Assembly: GCA_002256005.1 (NCBI GenBank)
Contig: NKIQ01000010.1
Coordinates: 38,963-102,962 of the forward strand
Direction: 5' to 3'
Source: Alphaproteobacteria bacterium PA4
GTDB taxonomy: Bacteria; Pseudomonadota; Alphaproteobacteria; Sphingomonadales; Sphingomonadaceae
DNA length: 64,000 nt
Positions 35,399 through 44,122 of the stretch are shown here, in pieces. The translations under genes were made by a program, and so were the position numbers. The first letter of the stretch is position 1. Each line of letters starts with the position of its first letter. The notes below the pieces were generated by a model, which was not told the DNA's origin, searched no databases, and saw only the letters and a list, made by a program, of their open reading frames with translations.

Positions 35399-36055
35399 TC
35401 AGATCCCGAAGCTCTGCTTCACCCCATCGACGACGAACTGCGCGGCGAGCGCCGCCAGCACGACGCCGAGCAATCGCGTCAGCGCGCCTTCGAACTTCTC
35501 GCCCATCAGCTTCATCAGCGGCCCGGCGGCGAGCAGCGACAGCAGGGTGATCAGCATCACGGCGATCAGCGCGGCGAGGACGACGAGGATTTCCTCCGTC
35601 GAATGGCTGCGCGCCGACAACAGCATGATGGCGGCGAGCGAGCCGGGGCCGGCCAGCATCGGGATCGCCATCGGGAACACCGAAATATCCTCTTCCTCGA
35701 TGGATTTCGCCTTGGCGGCGGCGGCAGAGAGCACCTCCTCGGCGCGGTTTTCACGGCGCTCGGTGCGCTTTTCGAACACCATGTCGATGGCGATCAGGAA
35801 GACCATGACGCCGCCGGCGATCTTGAAGGCCGGCAGGCTGATGCCGAGCGCGCCGAGGAAGGCCTGGCCGCCGAGCGCGAAGGCCAGCATGACGCCGGTG
35901 GCGATGGCGACCGAGCGCAGCGCCATGCTGCGGCGGTGGGCGGCGCTGGTGCCGTTGGTCAGCGACGAAAAGATCGGCACGCAGCCGGGCGGATCGAGCA
36001 CCACGAACAGCGTGACAAAGGCCGAGATGAACAGCGCGAACAGGGGCCCGTCCAT
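35399..36055 (-). CDS. MarC family integral membrane protein
   Basis: The protein has 218 residues and about six hydrophobic helices, starting LFALFISAFVTLFVVLDPPG. The helix-break motif DPPGCVPIF and the segment FPMAIPMLAGPGSLAAIML are characteristic of MarC/UPF0056. A charged loop (KRTERRENRAEE) lies between helices three and four. The family was once linked to multiple antibiotic resistance, but its real function is unknown. The start overlaps the folD stop (ATGA), so it ends the yggT-folD-marC operon. Confidence 0.92.
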   Translation of the reverse strand: MDGPLFALFISAFVTLFVVLDPPGCVPIFSSLTNGTSAAHRRSMALRSVAIATGVMLAFALGGQAFLGALGISLPAFKIAGGVMVFLIAIDMVFEKRTERRENRAEEVLSAAAAKAKSIEEEDISVFPMAIPMLAGPGSLAAIMLLSARSHSTEEILVVLAALIAVMLITLLSLLAAGPLMKLMGEKFEGALTRLLGVVLAALAAQFVVDGVKQSFGI

Positions 36056-36924
36056 CAGGCGGCGGCCCGGGCGCGTGCGGCCTTCAGCGTGTTGGCGAGC
36101 AGGCAGGCGATGGTCATCGGGCCGACGCCGCCGGGTACCGGCGTGATCCAGCCGGCGCGGGCCAGCGCGCCCTCATAATCGACATCGCCGGTCAGCCGCG
36201 TCTTGCCGTCGCCGGCGTCGATACGGTTCATGCCGACATCGATCACACAGGCGCCGGGCTTCAGCAATGCGCCCTTGACCAGATGCGCGACGCCGACCGC
36301 GGCCACGACGATATCGGCGCGGGCCACATGGCCGGCGAGGTCGCGGGTGCGGCTGTGCGCGATGGTGACCGTGGCGCTGGCGGCGGTCAGCAGTGCCGCC
36401 ATCGGCTTGCCGACGATGTTGGAGCGGCCGATGACCAGTGCTTCCAGCCCGGTGACATCGCCCAGCGCCTCGCGGATCATCAGCATACAGCCCGATGGCG
36501 TGCACGGCACCAGTGCATCGAGCCCCGTCGCCAGTCGGCCGGCGTTGACGGGGTGGAAGCCATCGACATCCTTCATCGGGTCGATGGCGGCGATGACGCG
36601 GTCGCTGTCGATATGGCGCGGCAGCGGCAGCTGGACGAGGATGCCATCGACCGTTTCATCGGCGTTCAGCGCTGCGACCAGCGCCAGCAGCTCCGCCTCG
36701 CTGGTATCGGCGGGCAGGCGGTGCGTGGCCGAGATCATGCCCACCTCGGTGGTCGCCTTGCCCTTTGACCCGACATAGACGGCGCTGGCCGGATCGTCGC
36801 CGACCAGCACCACCGTCAGCCCCGGCGCGCGGCCATGGGCGGCGGTGAAGGCAGCGACGCCGGTCGCCACTTCGGCGCGCAACGCTGCAGCGCGCGCCTT
36901 GCCATCGATGATCCGTGCCGTCAC
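36055..36924 (-). CDS. folD: Methylenetetrahydrofolate dehydrogenase/cyclohydrolase FolD
   Basis: The protein has 289 residues from a GTG at 36924 that overlaps the yggT stop (GTGA). The conserved substrate-site [14 protein letters not shown] contains the catalytic Lys. [29 protein letters not shown], the NADP loop [14 protein letters not shown] and [16 protein letters not shown] are all present. FolD interconverts 5,10-methylene- and 10-formyl-tetrahydrofolate, supplying one-carbon units. A longer upstream frame overlaps yggT and is not needed. Confidence 0.96.
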   Translation of the reverse strand: MTARIIDGKARAAALRAEVATGVAAFTAAHGRAPGLTVVLVGDDPASAVYVGSKGKATTEVGMISATHRLPADTSEAELLALVAALNADETVDGILVQLPLPRHIDSDRVIAAIDPMKDVDGFHPVNAGRLATGLDALVPCTPSGCMLMIREALGDVTGLEALVIGRSNIVGKPMAALLTAASATVTIAHSRTRDLAGHVARADIVVAAVGVAHLVKGALLKPGACVIDVGMNRIDAGDGKTRLTGDVDYEGALARAGWITPVPGGVGPMTIACLLANTLKAARARAAA

Positions 36925-37223
36925 AGCATGCCCGTATCGAGCAGCAGGGCGGGCACCGCGCGCTGCACCAGCATGATCAGCAGGATCAGCACCATCGGCG
37001 CCAGATCGATGCCGCCCATATCGGGCAGGATGCGGCGGATGGGGCGCAGCAGCGGATCGAAGAAACGGTCGAGGCCGTTGACCAGCCCGCGCACGAAACC
37101 ATTGTGCATGTTGATGACGTTGAAGGCGATCAGCCAGGACAGGATGGCCCAGGCGATCAACGCCCAGATCACCCATTGCAGGGCCATGGTGAAGATGTCG
37201 ACAAAGACGATGAGGGTGTTCAT
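36921..37223 (-). CDS. YggT family membrane protein
   Basis: The protein has 100 residues with two hydrophobic segments ([19 protein letters not shown] and [20 protein letters not shown]) separated by the YggT motif ([20 protein letters not shown]). The family is widespread, small and membrane-embedded. It has been linked to osmotic or ion homeostasis and to cell-division gene neighbourhoods, but its mechanism is unknown. It is the first gene of the operon with folD and marC and diverges from the acyl-CoA ligase gene. Confidence 0.92.
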   Translation of the reverse strand: MNTLIVFVDIFTMALQWVIWALIAWAILSWLIAFNVINMHNGFVRGLVNGLDRFFDPLLRPIRRILPDMGGIDLAPMVLILLIMLVQRAVPALLLDTGML

Positions 37224-37345
37224 GGATTGCGGCCGTTTCGCATAACGGATGGGGCTGCGCCTGCCTTAGCGATCTGGCTGCGCGGCGGCAATCACCGCTG
37301 GACCCGGCGCCCCCCGACGCGGCAATAAGGGGCGGGGAGATTGCC

Positions 37346-38905
37346 ATGACCTTCACGACGCTTGCCGAAATGACCGCGCACCATGCGGCGACGGCGCCCG
37401 ACAAATGCGCGCTGGTGTTTGAAGGCCGGCGCCGCAGCTATGCCGCGCTGCACGACGATGTGCTGCGCTGCGTGGCGGCGCTGCGCGCGGCGGGGGTGCA
37501 GCCCGGCGATCGCGTCGGCTGGCTGGGGCTCAACCACCCGGATTTCGTCACGGTGATGAACGCCTGCTTCCGCCTCGGTGCCGTGCTGGTCGCCATCAAC
37601 GCCCGGCTGGTGGCGCGCGAGATCGCCTATATTCTCGCCGACGCCGGCATCGGGCTTTTGATCAGCGAGCAGCAGTTCCTCGCCGTCGCCAGCGAGGCGC
37701 AGGCCGCCGCGGGTGTCGAGACCATCGTGCTGATCGATGCCGCCCATGCCGGCCGCCCGGCCTTTGCCGACTGGATTGCCGCACACGCCCCCGACGCGGC
37801 GGCGCACCCCGGCCAGCCCGACGATATCGCCCTGCAACTCTATACCAGCGGCACCACCGGCTTTCCCAAGGGGGCGTTGCTCTCGCACCGCTCGCTGCTC
37901 GGCACCATCGAAAAGGGCAGCCTGACCGGTGAGGACTGGAGCCGCTGGGACGAGGCGGATGTGGCGCTGGTCGCCATGCCGCTGTTTCACATCGGCGGCA
38001 CCGGCTGGGCGCTGCACGCGCTGGAGGCCGGCGCCACCATGGTCATCCTGCCGCGCCCCGATATCGCCGGCATCGTCGACGCCATTGCCCATGAGCGCAT
38101 CACCAAGATGTTCGCCGTGCCGGCCGTCCTCGCCGCCATCCTGGCGCATCTGGAGGCGGCGCCGGCCGATCTGTCGAGCCTCACCGAGTTGCTCTATGGC
38201 GCCTCGCCGATCCCGCTCGATGTGCTGCGCCGCGCGATGGCGGCCTTTCCCAACGCCGGCTTCATCCAATGCTATGGCGCCACCGAAACCTGCGGCACTG
38301 TCGTTTATCTGCCGCCCTACGACCATGATGTCGCCGGCAACGCCCGCATGCTCGGCTGCGGCAAGCCCTTTCCCGGCAACGCCATCCGCATCCTTGACGA
38401 CGCCGGCAACGAGGCGCCCACCGGCCAGATCGGCGAAGTCGCCATCCGCTCGGTCAGCGTCATGTCCGGCTATCATGGCAATCCCGAAGCGAGTGCAAAG
38501 GCGGTGCAGGACGGCTGGTACCGCACCGGCGACGCGGGCTTCGTCGACAGTGACGGATATCTGACACTGTTCGACCGGGTGAAGGACATGATCGTCTCCG
38601 GCGGCGAGAACATCTACCCCGCCGAGGTTGAAAACGCCCTGCACGAACACCCCAATGTCGCCGATTGCGCCGTCATCGGCGTGCCAGACGAGCGCTGGGG
38701 CGAAGCGGTGAAGGCGATCATCGTCAGGAAGGGCGACATCACCGCCGACGCCATCATCGCCTTCGCCCGCCAGCACATCGCCGGCTACAAGGTACCAAAA
38801 AGCGTCGATTTCATCGATGTGCTGCCGCGCAACCCGTCGGGCAAGATCCTGAAGAAGGATCTGCGCGCGCCCTATTGGCCGAAGGATGGGCGGCAGGTGG
38901 GGTAG
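37346..38905 (+). CDS. AMP-dependent acyl-CoA synthetase (fatty-acid--CoA ligase type)
   Basis: The protein has 519 residues with a strong ribosome site (GGGGAG, 6 bases before the ATG). The ATP/AMP signatures are [20 protein letters not shown], the [10 protein letters not shown] motif, [20 protein letters not shown] and the C-terminal lysine region [17 protein letters not shown]. The enzyme activates a carboxylic acid to its CoA thioester through an acyl-AMP. The chain-length or aromatic preference cannot be read from sequence. It diverges from yggT and ends before a composite palindrome. Confidence 0.93.
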   Translation: MTFTTLAEMTAHHAATAPDKCALVFEGRRRSYAALHDDVLRCVAALRAAGVQPGDRVGWLGLNHPDFVTVMNACFRLGAVLVAINARLVAREIAYILADAGIGLLISEQQFLAVASEAQAAAGVETIVLIDAAHAGRPAFADWIAAHAPDAAAHPGQPDDIALQLYTSGTTGFPKGALLSHRSLLGTIEKGSLTGEDWSRWDEADVALVAMPLFHIGGTGWALHALEAGATMVILPRPDIAGIVDAIAHERITKMFAVPAVLAAILAHLEAAPADLSSLTELLYGASPIPLDVLRRAMAAFPNAGFIQCYGATETCGTVVYLPPYDHDVAGNARMLGCGKPFPGNAIRILDDAGNEAPTGQIGEVAIRSVSVMSGYHGNPEASAKAVQDGWYRTGDAGFVDSDGYLTLFDRVKDMIVSGGENIYPAEVENALHEHPNVADCAVIGVPDERWGEAVKAIIVRKGDITADAIIAFARQHIAGYKVPKSVDFIDVLPRNPSGKILKKDLRAPYWPKDGRQVG

Positions 38906-38912
38906 GGGGGTA

Positions 38913-39031
38913 TCGACATTCAGCCTTTCAGCCACTCTGAACGCTGATTGCGATGATAGTAGAGCCTACGGCCCCAGCCTGTCACCCCGGACTTGATCCG
39001 GGGCGGAGGCCTCTCAAAACCTGAATGTCGA
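38913..39031. repeat. Composite repeat: outer frame as at 5679-5878, with a different palindrome inserted
   Basis: The outer arms are TCGACATTCA at 38913-38922 and TGAATGTCGA at 39022-39031. The first about 55 bases follow the left flank of 5679-5878. Within a remnant of the family A right arm, a second palindrome (CCCCGGACTTGATCCGGGG, 38985-39003) interrupts what would be GCCGCCGGAGGC. This shows one repeat family inserted in another. Confidence 0.85.
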
Positions 39032-39103
39032 TACGCCCGGAAGCCCACCCCCAAATTTGTCCGGACAGCTTTTCACGCCCGCCAGCCTTGCTATGCTGCC
39101 GCC

Positions 39104-39970
39104 ATGATCACCGATCCCGGCCTTTACGATCCCAGCCCGCTCGCGCCGCCGCTGCGCTGGCCCGGCGGCAAGACCTGTGCGGTGTGGGTGGCGCCCAATC
39201 TCGAATATTATGAGCTCGATCCGCCGGCGCATCCGCGTCGCAAGAGCTGGACGAAGCCGCATCCCGATGTCGTCGGCTACAGCCATCGCGACCATGCCAA
39301 CCGCGTCGGCCATTGGCGGATGGCGGAGGCGATGTCGCGGCAGGGCTTTCCGGGCTCGGTCAGCCTGTCGGTGGCGCTGTGCGACCATATTCCCGAGGTC
39401 GTCGCCGACGGTGTGGCGCGCGGTTGGGAGTTCTTTTCGCACGGCATCTACAACACCCGCTACGCCTATGACATGGACGAGGCCCAGGAACGCGCCATCA
39501 TCGAGGACAGCATCGAAACCGTGCAGCGCGCCACCGGCCAGCGCATCCGCGGCTGGCTGGCCCCGGCGCTGACCCATACGGTGCGCACCATGGACCTGAT
39601 CGCCGAATATGGCCTCGACTATACCTGCGACCTTTATCACGACGACCGGCCGGGGCGGGTGAAGACGGCGAGCGGCGACCTGATTTCGATGCCCTACAGC
39701 CTGGAGGTCAACGACCATTATGGCTTCTTCATCTACAACATGTCGCCGCGCGATTATGCCGATGCGCTGATCCGCCAGTACGACCGGCTGGCACGCGAGG
39801 GCGCGGCGAGCGGCACCGTCATGTGCATCCCGCTGCATTCCTACCTCATCGGCCAGCCGCACCGCATCGGGCCGTTCGAGCGGGTGCTGGAGCATATCGC
39901 CAGGGACGGCCGCGCCTGGATCACCACCGCCGGCGCCATCGCCGATGCCTATCGGGAGCAGCAGGCATGA
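39104..39970 (+). CDS. Polysaccharide deacetylase / allantoinase PuuE-like protein, first of a pair
   Basis: The protein has 288 residues from the ATG at 39104. The fold is that of NodB/carbohydrate esterase 4 relatives, as in PuuE and cytosolic peptidoglycan-deacetylase-like enzymes. It has an N-terminal PNLEYYELDPP strand, a GYSHRDHANRVGHWRM motif, the WEFFSHGIYNTRY histidine region and RGWLAPALTHTVRTMDLIAE. No signal peptide is seen, which favours a cytosolic substrate such as a cyclic amide or ureide over peptidoglycan. The next gene is a diverged homologue that starts inside its stop (ATGA). The reaction is not certain. Confidence 0.78.
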   Translation: MITDPGLYDPSPLAPPLRWPGGKTCAVWVAPNLEYYELDPPAHPRRKSWTKPHPDVVGYSHRDHANRVGHWRMAEAMSRQGFPGSVSLSVALCDHIPEVVADGVARGWEFFSHGIYNTRYAYDMDEAQERAIIEDSIETVQRATGQRIRGWLAPALTHTVRTMDLIAEYGLDYTCDLYHDDRPGRVKTASGDLISMPYSLEVNDHYGFFIYNMSPRDYADALIRQYDRLAREGAASGTVMCIPLHSYLIGQPHRIGPFERVLEHIARDGRAWITTAGAIADAYREQQA

Positions 39971-40884
39971 GTCTCGATGCGGCCTATCTCCAATACCCGC
40001 ACCGCCGGCGCGGCATGGACCATGACCTTTACCCCTGGTCGAACATCGCCGACCGGCCGCCGATTGCCTGGCCCGATGGCAAGCGCGTTGCCGTCGCCAT
40101 CGTCATTTCCTGCGAGTTCTTCCCGCTGACGCCGAGCGACACGCCGTTCCGCGCGCCGGGCCATATGCAGACGGCGTTTCCCGATTATCGCCATTTCACC
40201 GCGCGTGATTATGGCTCGCGGCTGGGCGTGCCGCGGCTGGTCGAGGCGCTGGCGAAGGTTGGCGCCCGCGCCAGTTTCGCGATGAACAGCGCCTGGGCGG
40301 AACGCTATCCCGATCTCGCTCGCGCCATTGTCGCTGCCGGGCATGAGGTGATCGCGCATTCGACCGACATGAACGGCACTATCGCCACCGGCCTTGCCGA
40401 AGCCGACGAACGCGCGCTGATCGCCGCGTCGCTCACCGGGCTGGAAGCCGTCACCGGCGTGCGCCCGACCGGCTGGCTCTCGATCGCCCGCTCGCAAAGC
40501 TGGAACACGCCGCGCCTGCTCGCCGAGGCCGGGCTGGCCTATTGCTGCGATTGGGTGAACGACGAACTGCCGTACCGGATGACGACGCCGGCGGGCCCGC
40601 TGGTCAATTTGCCGCTCAACCATGAACTCAGCGACCGCCAGATCATCGCCACCTGCCAGCAATCCGCCGACAGCTATGCCGAGCAATTGCGCGACGCCTA
40701 TCTGTGGCTGGATGGCGAAGTCGACGCCGGCGGCGGCCGATTGCTGCCGATCCACCTGACGCCGTACATCAGCGCGCTGCCCTATCGCATCGACGCGATC
40801 GAAGGCCTGCTGGCCTGGCTGGCGGCGCAGCCGGGGGCGTGGTTCGCACGCGGGGATGAATTGGTGGCGGCGAGCGGGGTTTGA
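39967..40884 (+). CDS. Polysaccharide deacetylase / PuuE-like protein, second of a pair
   Basis: The protein has 305 residues. It shares the fold and order of motifs with its upstream neighbour: IAWPDGKRVAVAIVISCEFF, RDYGSRLGVPRLVEAL, HEVIAHSTDMNGTIATG and TGWLSIARSQSWNTPRLLAE. The metal-site histidines are differently placed (AHSTDMNG instead of SHGIYNTRY, and LPIHLTPY near the end), so the two may have different substrates or form a heteromeric enzyme. No signal peptide is seen. Translation is coupled to the first gene. It ends at a short family B palindrome, convergent with xerC. Confidence 0.75.
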   Translation: MSLDAAYLQYPHRRRGMDHDLYPWSNIADRPPIAWPDGKRVAVAIVISCEFFPLTPSDTPFRAPGHMQTAFPDYRHFTARDYGSRLGVPRLVEALAKVGARASFAMNSAWAERYPDLARAIVAAGHEVIAHSTDMNGTIATGLAEADERALIAASLTGLEAVTGVRPTGWLSIARSQSWNTPRLLAEAGLAYCCDWVNDELPYRMTTPAGPLVNLPLNHELSDRQIIATCQQSADSYAEQLRDAYLWLDGEVDAGGGRLLPIHLTPYISALPYRIDAIEGLLAWLAAQPGAWFARGDELVAASGV

Positions 40885-40890
40885 GCGCCG

Positions 40891-40920
40891 CCTCCCTCCC
40901 CCTTGCGGGGAGGGAGGGGG
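40891..40920. repeat. Short family B palindrome between convergent genes
   Basis: CCTCCCTCCCCCTTGCGGGG followed by AGGGAGG forms a simple hairpin. It sits in the 42-base gap between the second deacetylase-like gene and the end of xerC. Confidence 0.8.
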
Positions 40921-40926
40921 AACCCC

Positions 40927-41826
40927 TCACGCCCGCGGATGGGCGTTCCGATACACATCGAGCAGCTGCGCCGCATCGACCGCCGTATAGATCTGCGTCG
41001 ATGACAGGCTGGCGTGGCCGAGCAGGTCCTGGATCGACCGCAGATCGGCACCCGCCGCGAGCAGATGCGTCGCGAAACTGTGGCGCAGCGCGTGCGGCGT
41101 GGCGCTGGCCGGCAGGCCGAGCGCCGGGCGGGCGGCGCGGATGGCGTTGCGCACGATGCCGGGGTCGAGCGGGCCGCCGCGCAAGCCCCGGAACAGCGGC
41201 GCGTCGCGGTCCGGCGCCCAGGGCGCCAGCGCCACATAGGCCATGATCGCGTCGGCGACGATGGGCAGCAGCGGCACGCTGCGCGTCTTGTTGCGCTTGC
41301 CCGTCACGGTGATGGTGGCGCCCAGCGGCAGCACCGCGCCGGTCAGCGACAGCGCCTCGGCGATGCGCAGGCCGGCGCCGTAGAGCAGCAGCAGCACCGC
41401 GGTGTCGCGCGCCGCCGTCCAGGGCGCGCGGGCGGCATCGCCGACATGGGTGATGAGGTCGCGGGCATCGGCGGGGGAGACCGGGCGCGGCACCCGGCGT
41501 GGCAGTTTCGGCGATTTCAGCCCTTCGATGCCGTCGCAGGCGATGCCGTGGTTGCGGCGCGCCCAGCCGAAGAAGGTTTTCAGCGCCGAAACGTCGCGGG
41601 CGACCGAGACATTGGCGAGGCCGTCGCTGCGCCGGGCGGCGAGAAAGGCGCGGAAATCGGCGGCGGTGAGGCATGCCAGCGCCGCCGGCGTGGCGGTGCC
41701 GCCGAGGTGGGGCCCGAGGAAATCATGGAAATTTTCGAGCGTCGCCGCATAGGCGCGGACGGTGTGCGGCGACAGGCGGCGGGCATCGGCGAGGCTGGCG
41801 AGCCAAATGGTGGTGAGAGTCGCCAA
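40927..41826 (-). CDS. xerC: Tyrosine recombinase XerC
   Basis: The protein has 299 residues, beginning at a TTG at 41826, since no ATG lies near the expected N-terminus. The N-terminal SAM-like core-binding domain (LSPHTVRAYAATLENFHDFL) is followed by the catalytic domain. It has Arg in LLYGAGLRIAEALSL, Lys in VTGKRNKTRSVPL, the HALRHSFATHLLAAG motif, LGHASLSSTQIYT and the nucleophile Tyr in TQIYTAVD. XerC, with XerD, resolves chromosome dimers at dif. The surroundings are housekeeping genes, so this is the chromosomal enzyme and not a phage integrase. Its ribosome site overlaps a family B palindrome. Confidence 0.92.
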   Translation of the reverse strand: MATLTTIWLASLADARRLSPHTVRAYAATLENFHDFLGPHLGGTATPAALACLTAADFRAFLAARRSDGLANVSVARDVSALKTFFGWARRNHGIACDGIEGLKSPKLPRRVPRPVSPADARDLITHVGDAARAPWTAARDTAVLLLLYGAGLRIAEALSLTGAVLPLGATITVTGKRNKTRSVPLLPIVADAIMAYVALAPWAPDRDAPLFRGLRGGPLDPGIVRNAIRAARPALGLPASATPHALRHSFATHLLAAGADLRSIQDLLGHASLSSTQIYTAVDAAQLLDVYRNAHPRA

Positions 41827-41827
41827 A

Positions 41828-41853
41828 CTCCCTCCCCCTGCGGGGAGGGAGGG
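41828..41853. repeat. Short family B palindrome forming the fsa/xerC junction
   Basis: CTCCCTCCCCCTGCGGGGAG followed by GGAGGG forms a hairpin. It occupies the whole 27-base gap between the aldolase stop and the xerC TTG. On the minus strand the purine-rich arm (GGGGGAGGGAG) is the only Shine-Dalgarno candidate for xerC. Confidence 0.8.
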
Positions 41854-42507
41854 TCACAGAATGCTCTGCCCGGTGCTGGCCCAATCGGCGGTGAAGGCGG
41901 CCAGGCCCTTGTCGGTCAACGGGTGGTTGGCGAGCGCGCGGATCACCGCCGGCGGCATGGTCGCGACATCGGCGCCCAGCTTGGCGGCCTGCAGCACATG
42001 CACCGGGTGGCGGACGCTGGCGACGAGGATCTCGGTCTCGAAGGCGTAATTGTCATAGATCATCTTGATGTCCTCGATCAGCTGGATGCCGTCGAAGCCG
42101 ATGTCGTCGAGCCGGCCGACGAAGGGCGAGATGAACGTCGCGCCGGCCTTGGCCGCCAGCAGCGCCTGGTTGGCCGAAAAGCACAGGGTGACATTGGTCA
42201 TCGTGCCTTCGTCGCTCAGCGCCTTGCAGGCGGTCAGGCCGTCGAGGGTCAGCGGGAGCTTGATGCAGATGTTTTCGCCCAGTTTCTTCAGCACTTCGGC
42301 TTCGCGCAGCATGTCGGCGGTGGTGGTGGCGACGACTTCGGCGGAGACCGGGCCATCGACCAGCGTGCAGATCTCGCGGATCACCTCCAGGAAATTGCGG
42401 CCGGACTTGGCGATCAGCGACGGGTTGGTGGTGACGCCGTCGAGCAGCCCGGTGGCGGCCAGCGCGGCGATGTCGGCGGTGTCGGCGGTGTCGGCAAAGA
42501 ATTTCAT
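41854..42507 (-). CDS. fsa: Fructose-6-phosphate aldolase / small transaldolase
   Basis: The protein has 217 residues, the size of the single-domain transaldolase subfamily (FSA/TalC). It begins [16 protein letters not shown] with the conserved Asp, followed by [14 protein letters not shown]. The Schiff-base Lys83 is in [28 protein letters not shown] and [20 protein letters not shown] are also conserved. It catalyses dihydroxyacetone or dihydroxyacetone-phosphate transfer on sugar phosphates; whether it is an aldolase or a true transaldolase cannot be decided here. It is transcribed toward xerC. Confidence 0.92.
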   Translation of the reverse strand: MKFFADTADTADIAALAATGLLDGVTTNPSLIAKSGRNFLEVIREICTLVDGPVSAEVVATTTADMLREAEVLKKLGENICIKLPLTLDGLTACKALSDEGTMTNVTLCFSANQALLAAKAGATFISPFVGRLDDIGFDGIQLIEDIKMIYDNYAFETEILVASVRHPVHVLQAAKLGADVATMPPAVIRALANHPLTDKGLAAFTADWASTGQSIL

Positions 42508-42551
42508 GGAAGGTCGCTTTCGGCTGCGGTTTTGCCGTTCCTAGCCCAAGC

Positions 42552-43925
42552 TCAGGCGGAGCGCAGCACCCAATCATAGTCCAGCGGCGTCACGACGGCA
42601 TTATAGCGTTCCTGCTCCACCCGCTTCATCACCCCGAACATTTCGGCGGCGCGCCCGCCCCAATAATCCGCCAGCAGGCGCGAGCCTTCGAACAGCGATT
42701 GCGCATGCGCCCAATCGGTCGGCAGGCGCTCGCCGGTGGTATAGCCATCGCCGGTGACGGCGGGGCCGGGGTCGATGGCATGGGTCAGGCCATGGTGGAT
42801 GCCGGCCAGCACCGTCGCCACCGCCAGATAGGGGTTGGCATCGGCGCCCGCCAGCCGATGTTCGAGATGCCGCGACGCCGGCGGCCCCACCGGCACGCGC
42901 AGCGGCACGGTGCGGTTGTTCACCCCCCAACCGGCGCGCACCGGCGCATAGCTGTTGGGGCGGAAGCGGCGATAGCTGTTGGCATTGGGCGCGAACACCA
43001 GGATCGAGGCCGGCATCAGCTGCGCCGCGCCGCCGATGGCATGGCCGAGCGCGGCGCTGCCAGCCGCGCTGCTGTCGGCAAAGATGTTGCGGCCACGCTC
43101 GTCGAGCACCGAGACATGGATGTGGAGGCCGGAGCCCGACAGATCGGCAAAGGGCTTGGCCATGAAGGTGGCGGCCAGCCCGCGGGCATCGGCGACGCCC
43201 TTGGCCGCGCGCTTGAAGCGCACGGCATCGTCGCAGGCGGCCAGCGCATCGGGCTTGTGCGCCAGCGTCACTTCATATTGCCCGGCGGCATATTCGCCGA
43301 TGGCGGCCCCGGTCGGCAGGCCGAGCGCGTCGCAGGCCTCCCATAGCGCGCGCAGATAGGCGCCGTCGAAATCCTGGGCATCGAGGCCATAGACCTGGCG
43401 GTGCTGCGGCACCCGGCCGTCACGGCCAGCCGGGAGCGTGATGCCGCCATCGGCGCTGCGCCGGGCATCGAGCAGGTAGAATTCCAGCTCGCAGGCCACC
43501 ACCGGCGTCAGCCCGTCGGCGGCGAAGCGCGCCAGCACATTGGCGAGCACGGCGCGCGGATCGAGGCCGCAGGGCGCCCCGTCCAGCTCGTGCATGGCGA
43601 GCATCACCTCGGCGGAATCGGCTCCCAGCCAGGGCGCCGGCGCCAGCGTGCCGGCGACCGGCCAGCCGATGCGATCGGCGTCGCCATCTTCCCAGACCAT
43701 GCCCGATTCCTCGACATCCAGCCCGGTGATGTCGACGACCAGCACCGATCCCGGCAGGAAGCGGCCCTGTTCATAGGCGCTGCGGAACTCGTGCGCGCGC
43801 AGCCGCTTGCCGCGCGGCACGCCGGCGAGATTGGTGAAATAGACATCGAGAAAGCGGATGCCGGGGTGCGCCGCAAGAAATGCCGCCAGCTCGGCAACGG
43901 GGGCGGCAGTGGCGGGGCGTTGCAT
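42552..43925 (-). CDS. Glutamine synthetase family protein (gamma-glutamylpolyamine synthetase-like)
   Basis: The protein has 457 residues from the ATG at 43925; a GTG one codon earlier is also possible. The catalytic metal site is ACELEFYLLD, with later GS segments GSGLHIHVSVLDERGRNIF, NSYRRFRPNSYAPVRAGWGV, the arginine loop NRTVPLRVPVGPPASRHLEH and DANPYLAVATVLAG. Its length and N-terminus (FLDVYFTNLAGVPRGKRLRA) match the PuuA-like and GlnT groups more than classical GlnA. It probably ligates glutamate to an amine or polyamine. No polyamine operon surrounds it. Confidence 0.88.
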   Translation of the reverse strand: MQRPATAAPVAELAAFLAAHPGIRFLDVYFTNLAGVPRGKRLRAHEFRSAYEQGRFLPGSVLVVDITGLDVEESGMVWEDGDADRIGWPVAGTLAPAPWLGADSAEVMLAMHELDGAPCGLDPRAVLANVLARFAADGLTPVVACELEFYLLDARRSADGGITLPAGRDGRVPQHRQVYGLDAQDFDGAYLRALWEACDALGLPTGAAIGEYAAGQYEVTLAHKPDALAACDDAVRFKRAAKGVADARGLAATFMAKPFADLSGSGLHIHVSVLDERGRNIFADSSAAGSAALGHAIGGAAQLMPASILVFAPNANSYRRFRPNSYAPVRAGWGVNNRTVPLRVPVGPPASRHLEHRLAGADANPYLAVATVLAGIHHGLTHAIDPGPAVTGDGYTTGERLPTDWAHAQSLFEGSRLLADYWGGRAAEMFGVMKRVEQERYNAVVTPLDYDWVLRSA

Positions 43926-43976
43926 CACCGGGCGGTAACGCAGCCGGCCCGCACAGGCAAGCCGGCCGCCGCCGCC

Positions 43977-44057
43977 TCAGATGACGTGGAACAGGTAGAG
44001 CAGGATGATGACGGGGATCGGGATCCCGACGACCCAGAGAAGACAGCCCTTGCCCAT
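43977..44057 (-). CDS. 26-residue single-helix membrane peptide
   Basis: The ATG at 44057 is preceded by an ideal AGGAG seven bases upstream. The product is MGKGCLLWVVGIPIPVIILL plus YLFHVI, that is, one short hydrophobic helix with a basic start. Very similar short peptides with the GCLLW-IGIPIP core are annotated in many alphaproteobacteria, so it is probably a real gene. Function is unknown. It lies between the glutamine-synthetase-like gene and a secreted unknown, both in the same direction. Confidence 0.65.
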   Translation of the reverse strand: MGKGCLLWVVGIPIPVIILLYLFHVI

Positions 44058-44122
44058 GCGACACTCCTGTTTGCAACGGCGGCTTAACCCGCGGGAGCGC
44101 ACCCGGGTTCCGCGCGTGTCGA

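Noticed and set aside
36925..37404. Extended start for folD covering yggT
   Set aside because: YggT has its own clear motif and the GTG at 36924 gives a normal FolD N-terminus with a GTGA overlap.
40927..41826. XerC as an integrase of a genomic island
   Set aside because: It lies among housekeeping genes, has normal XerC length and motifs, and there is no attachment site or cargo beside it.
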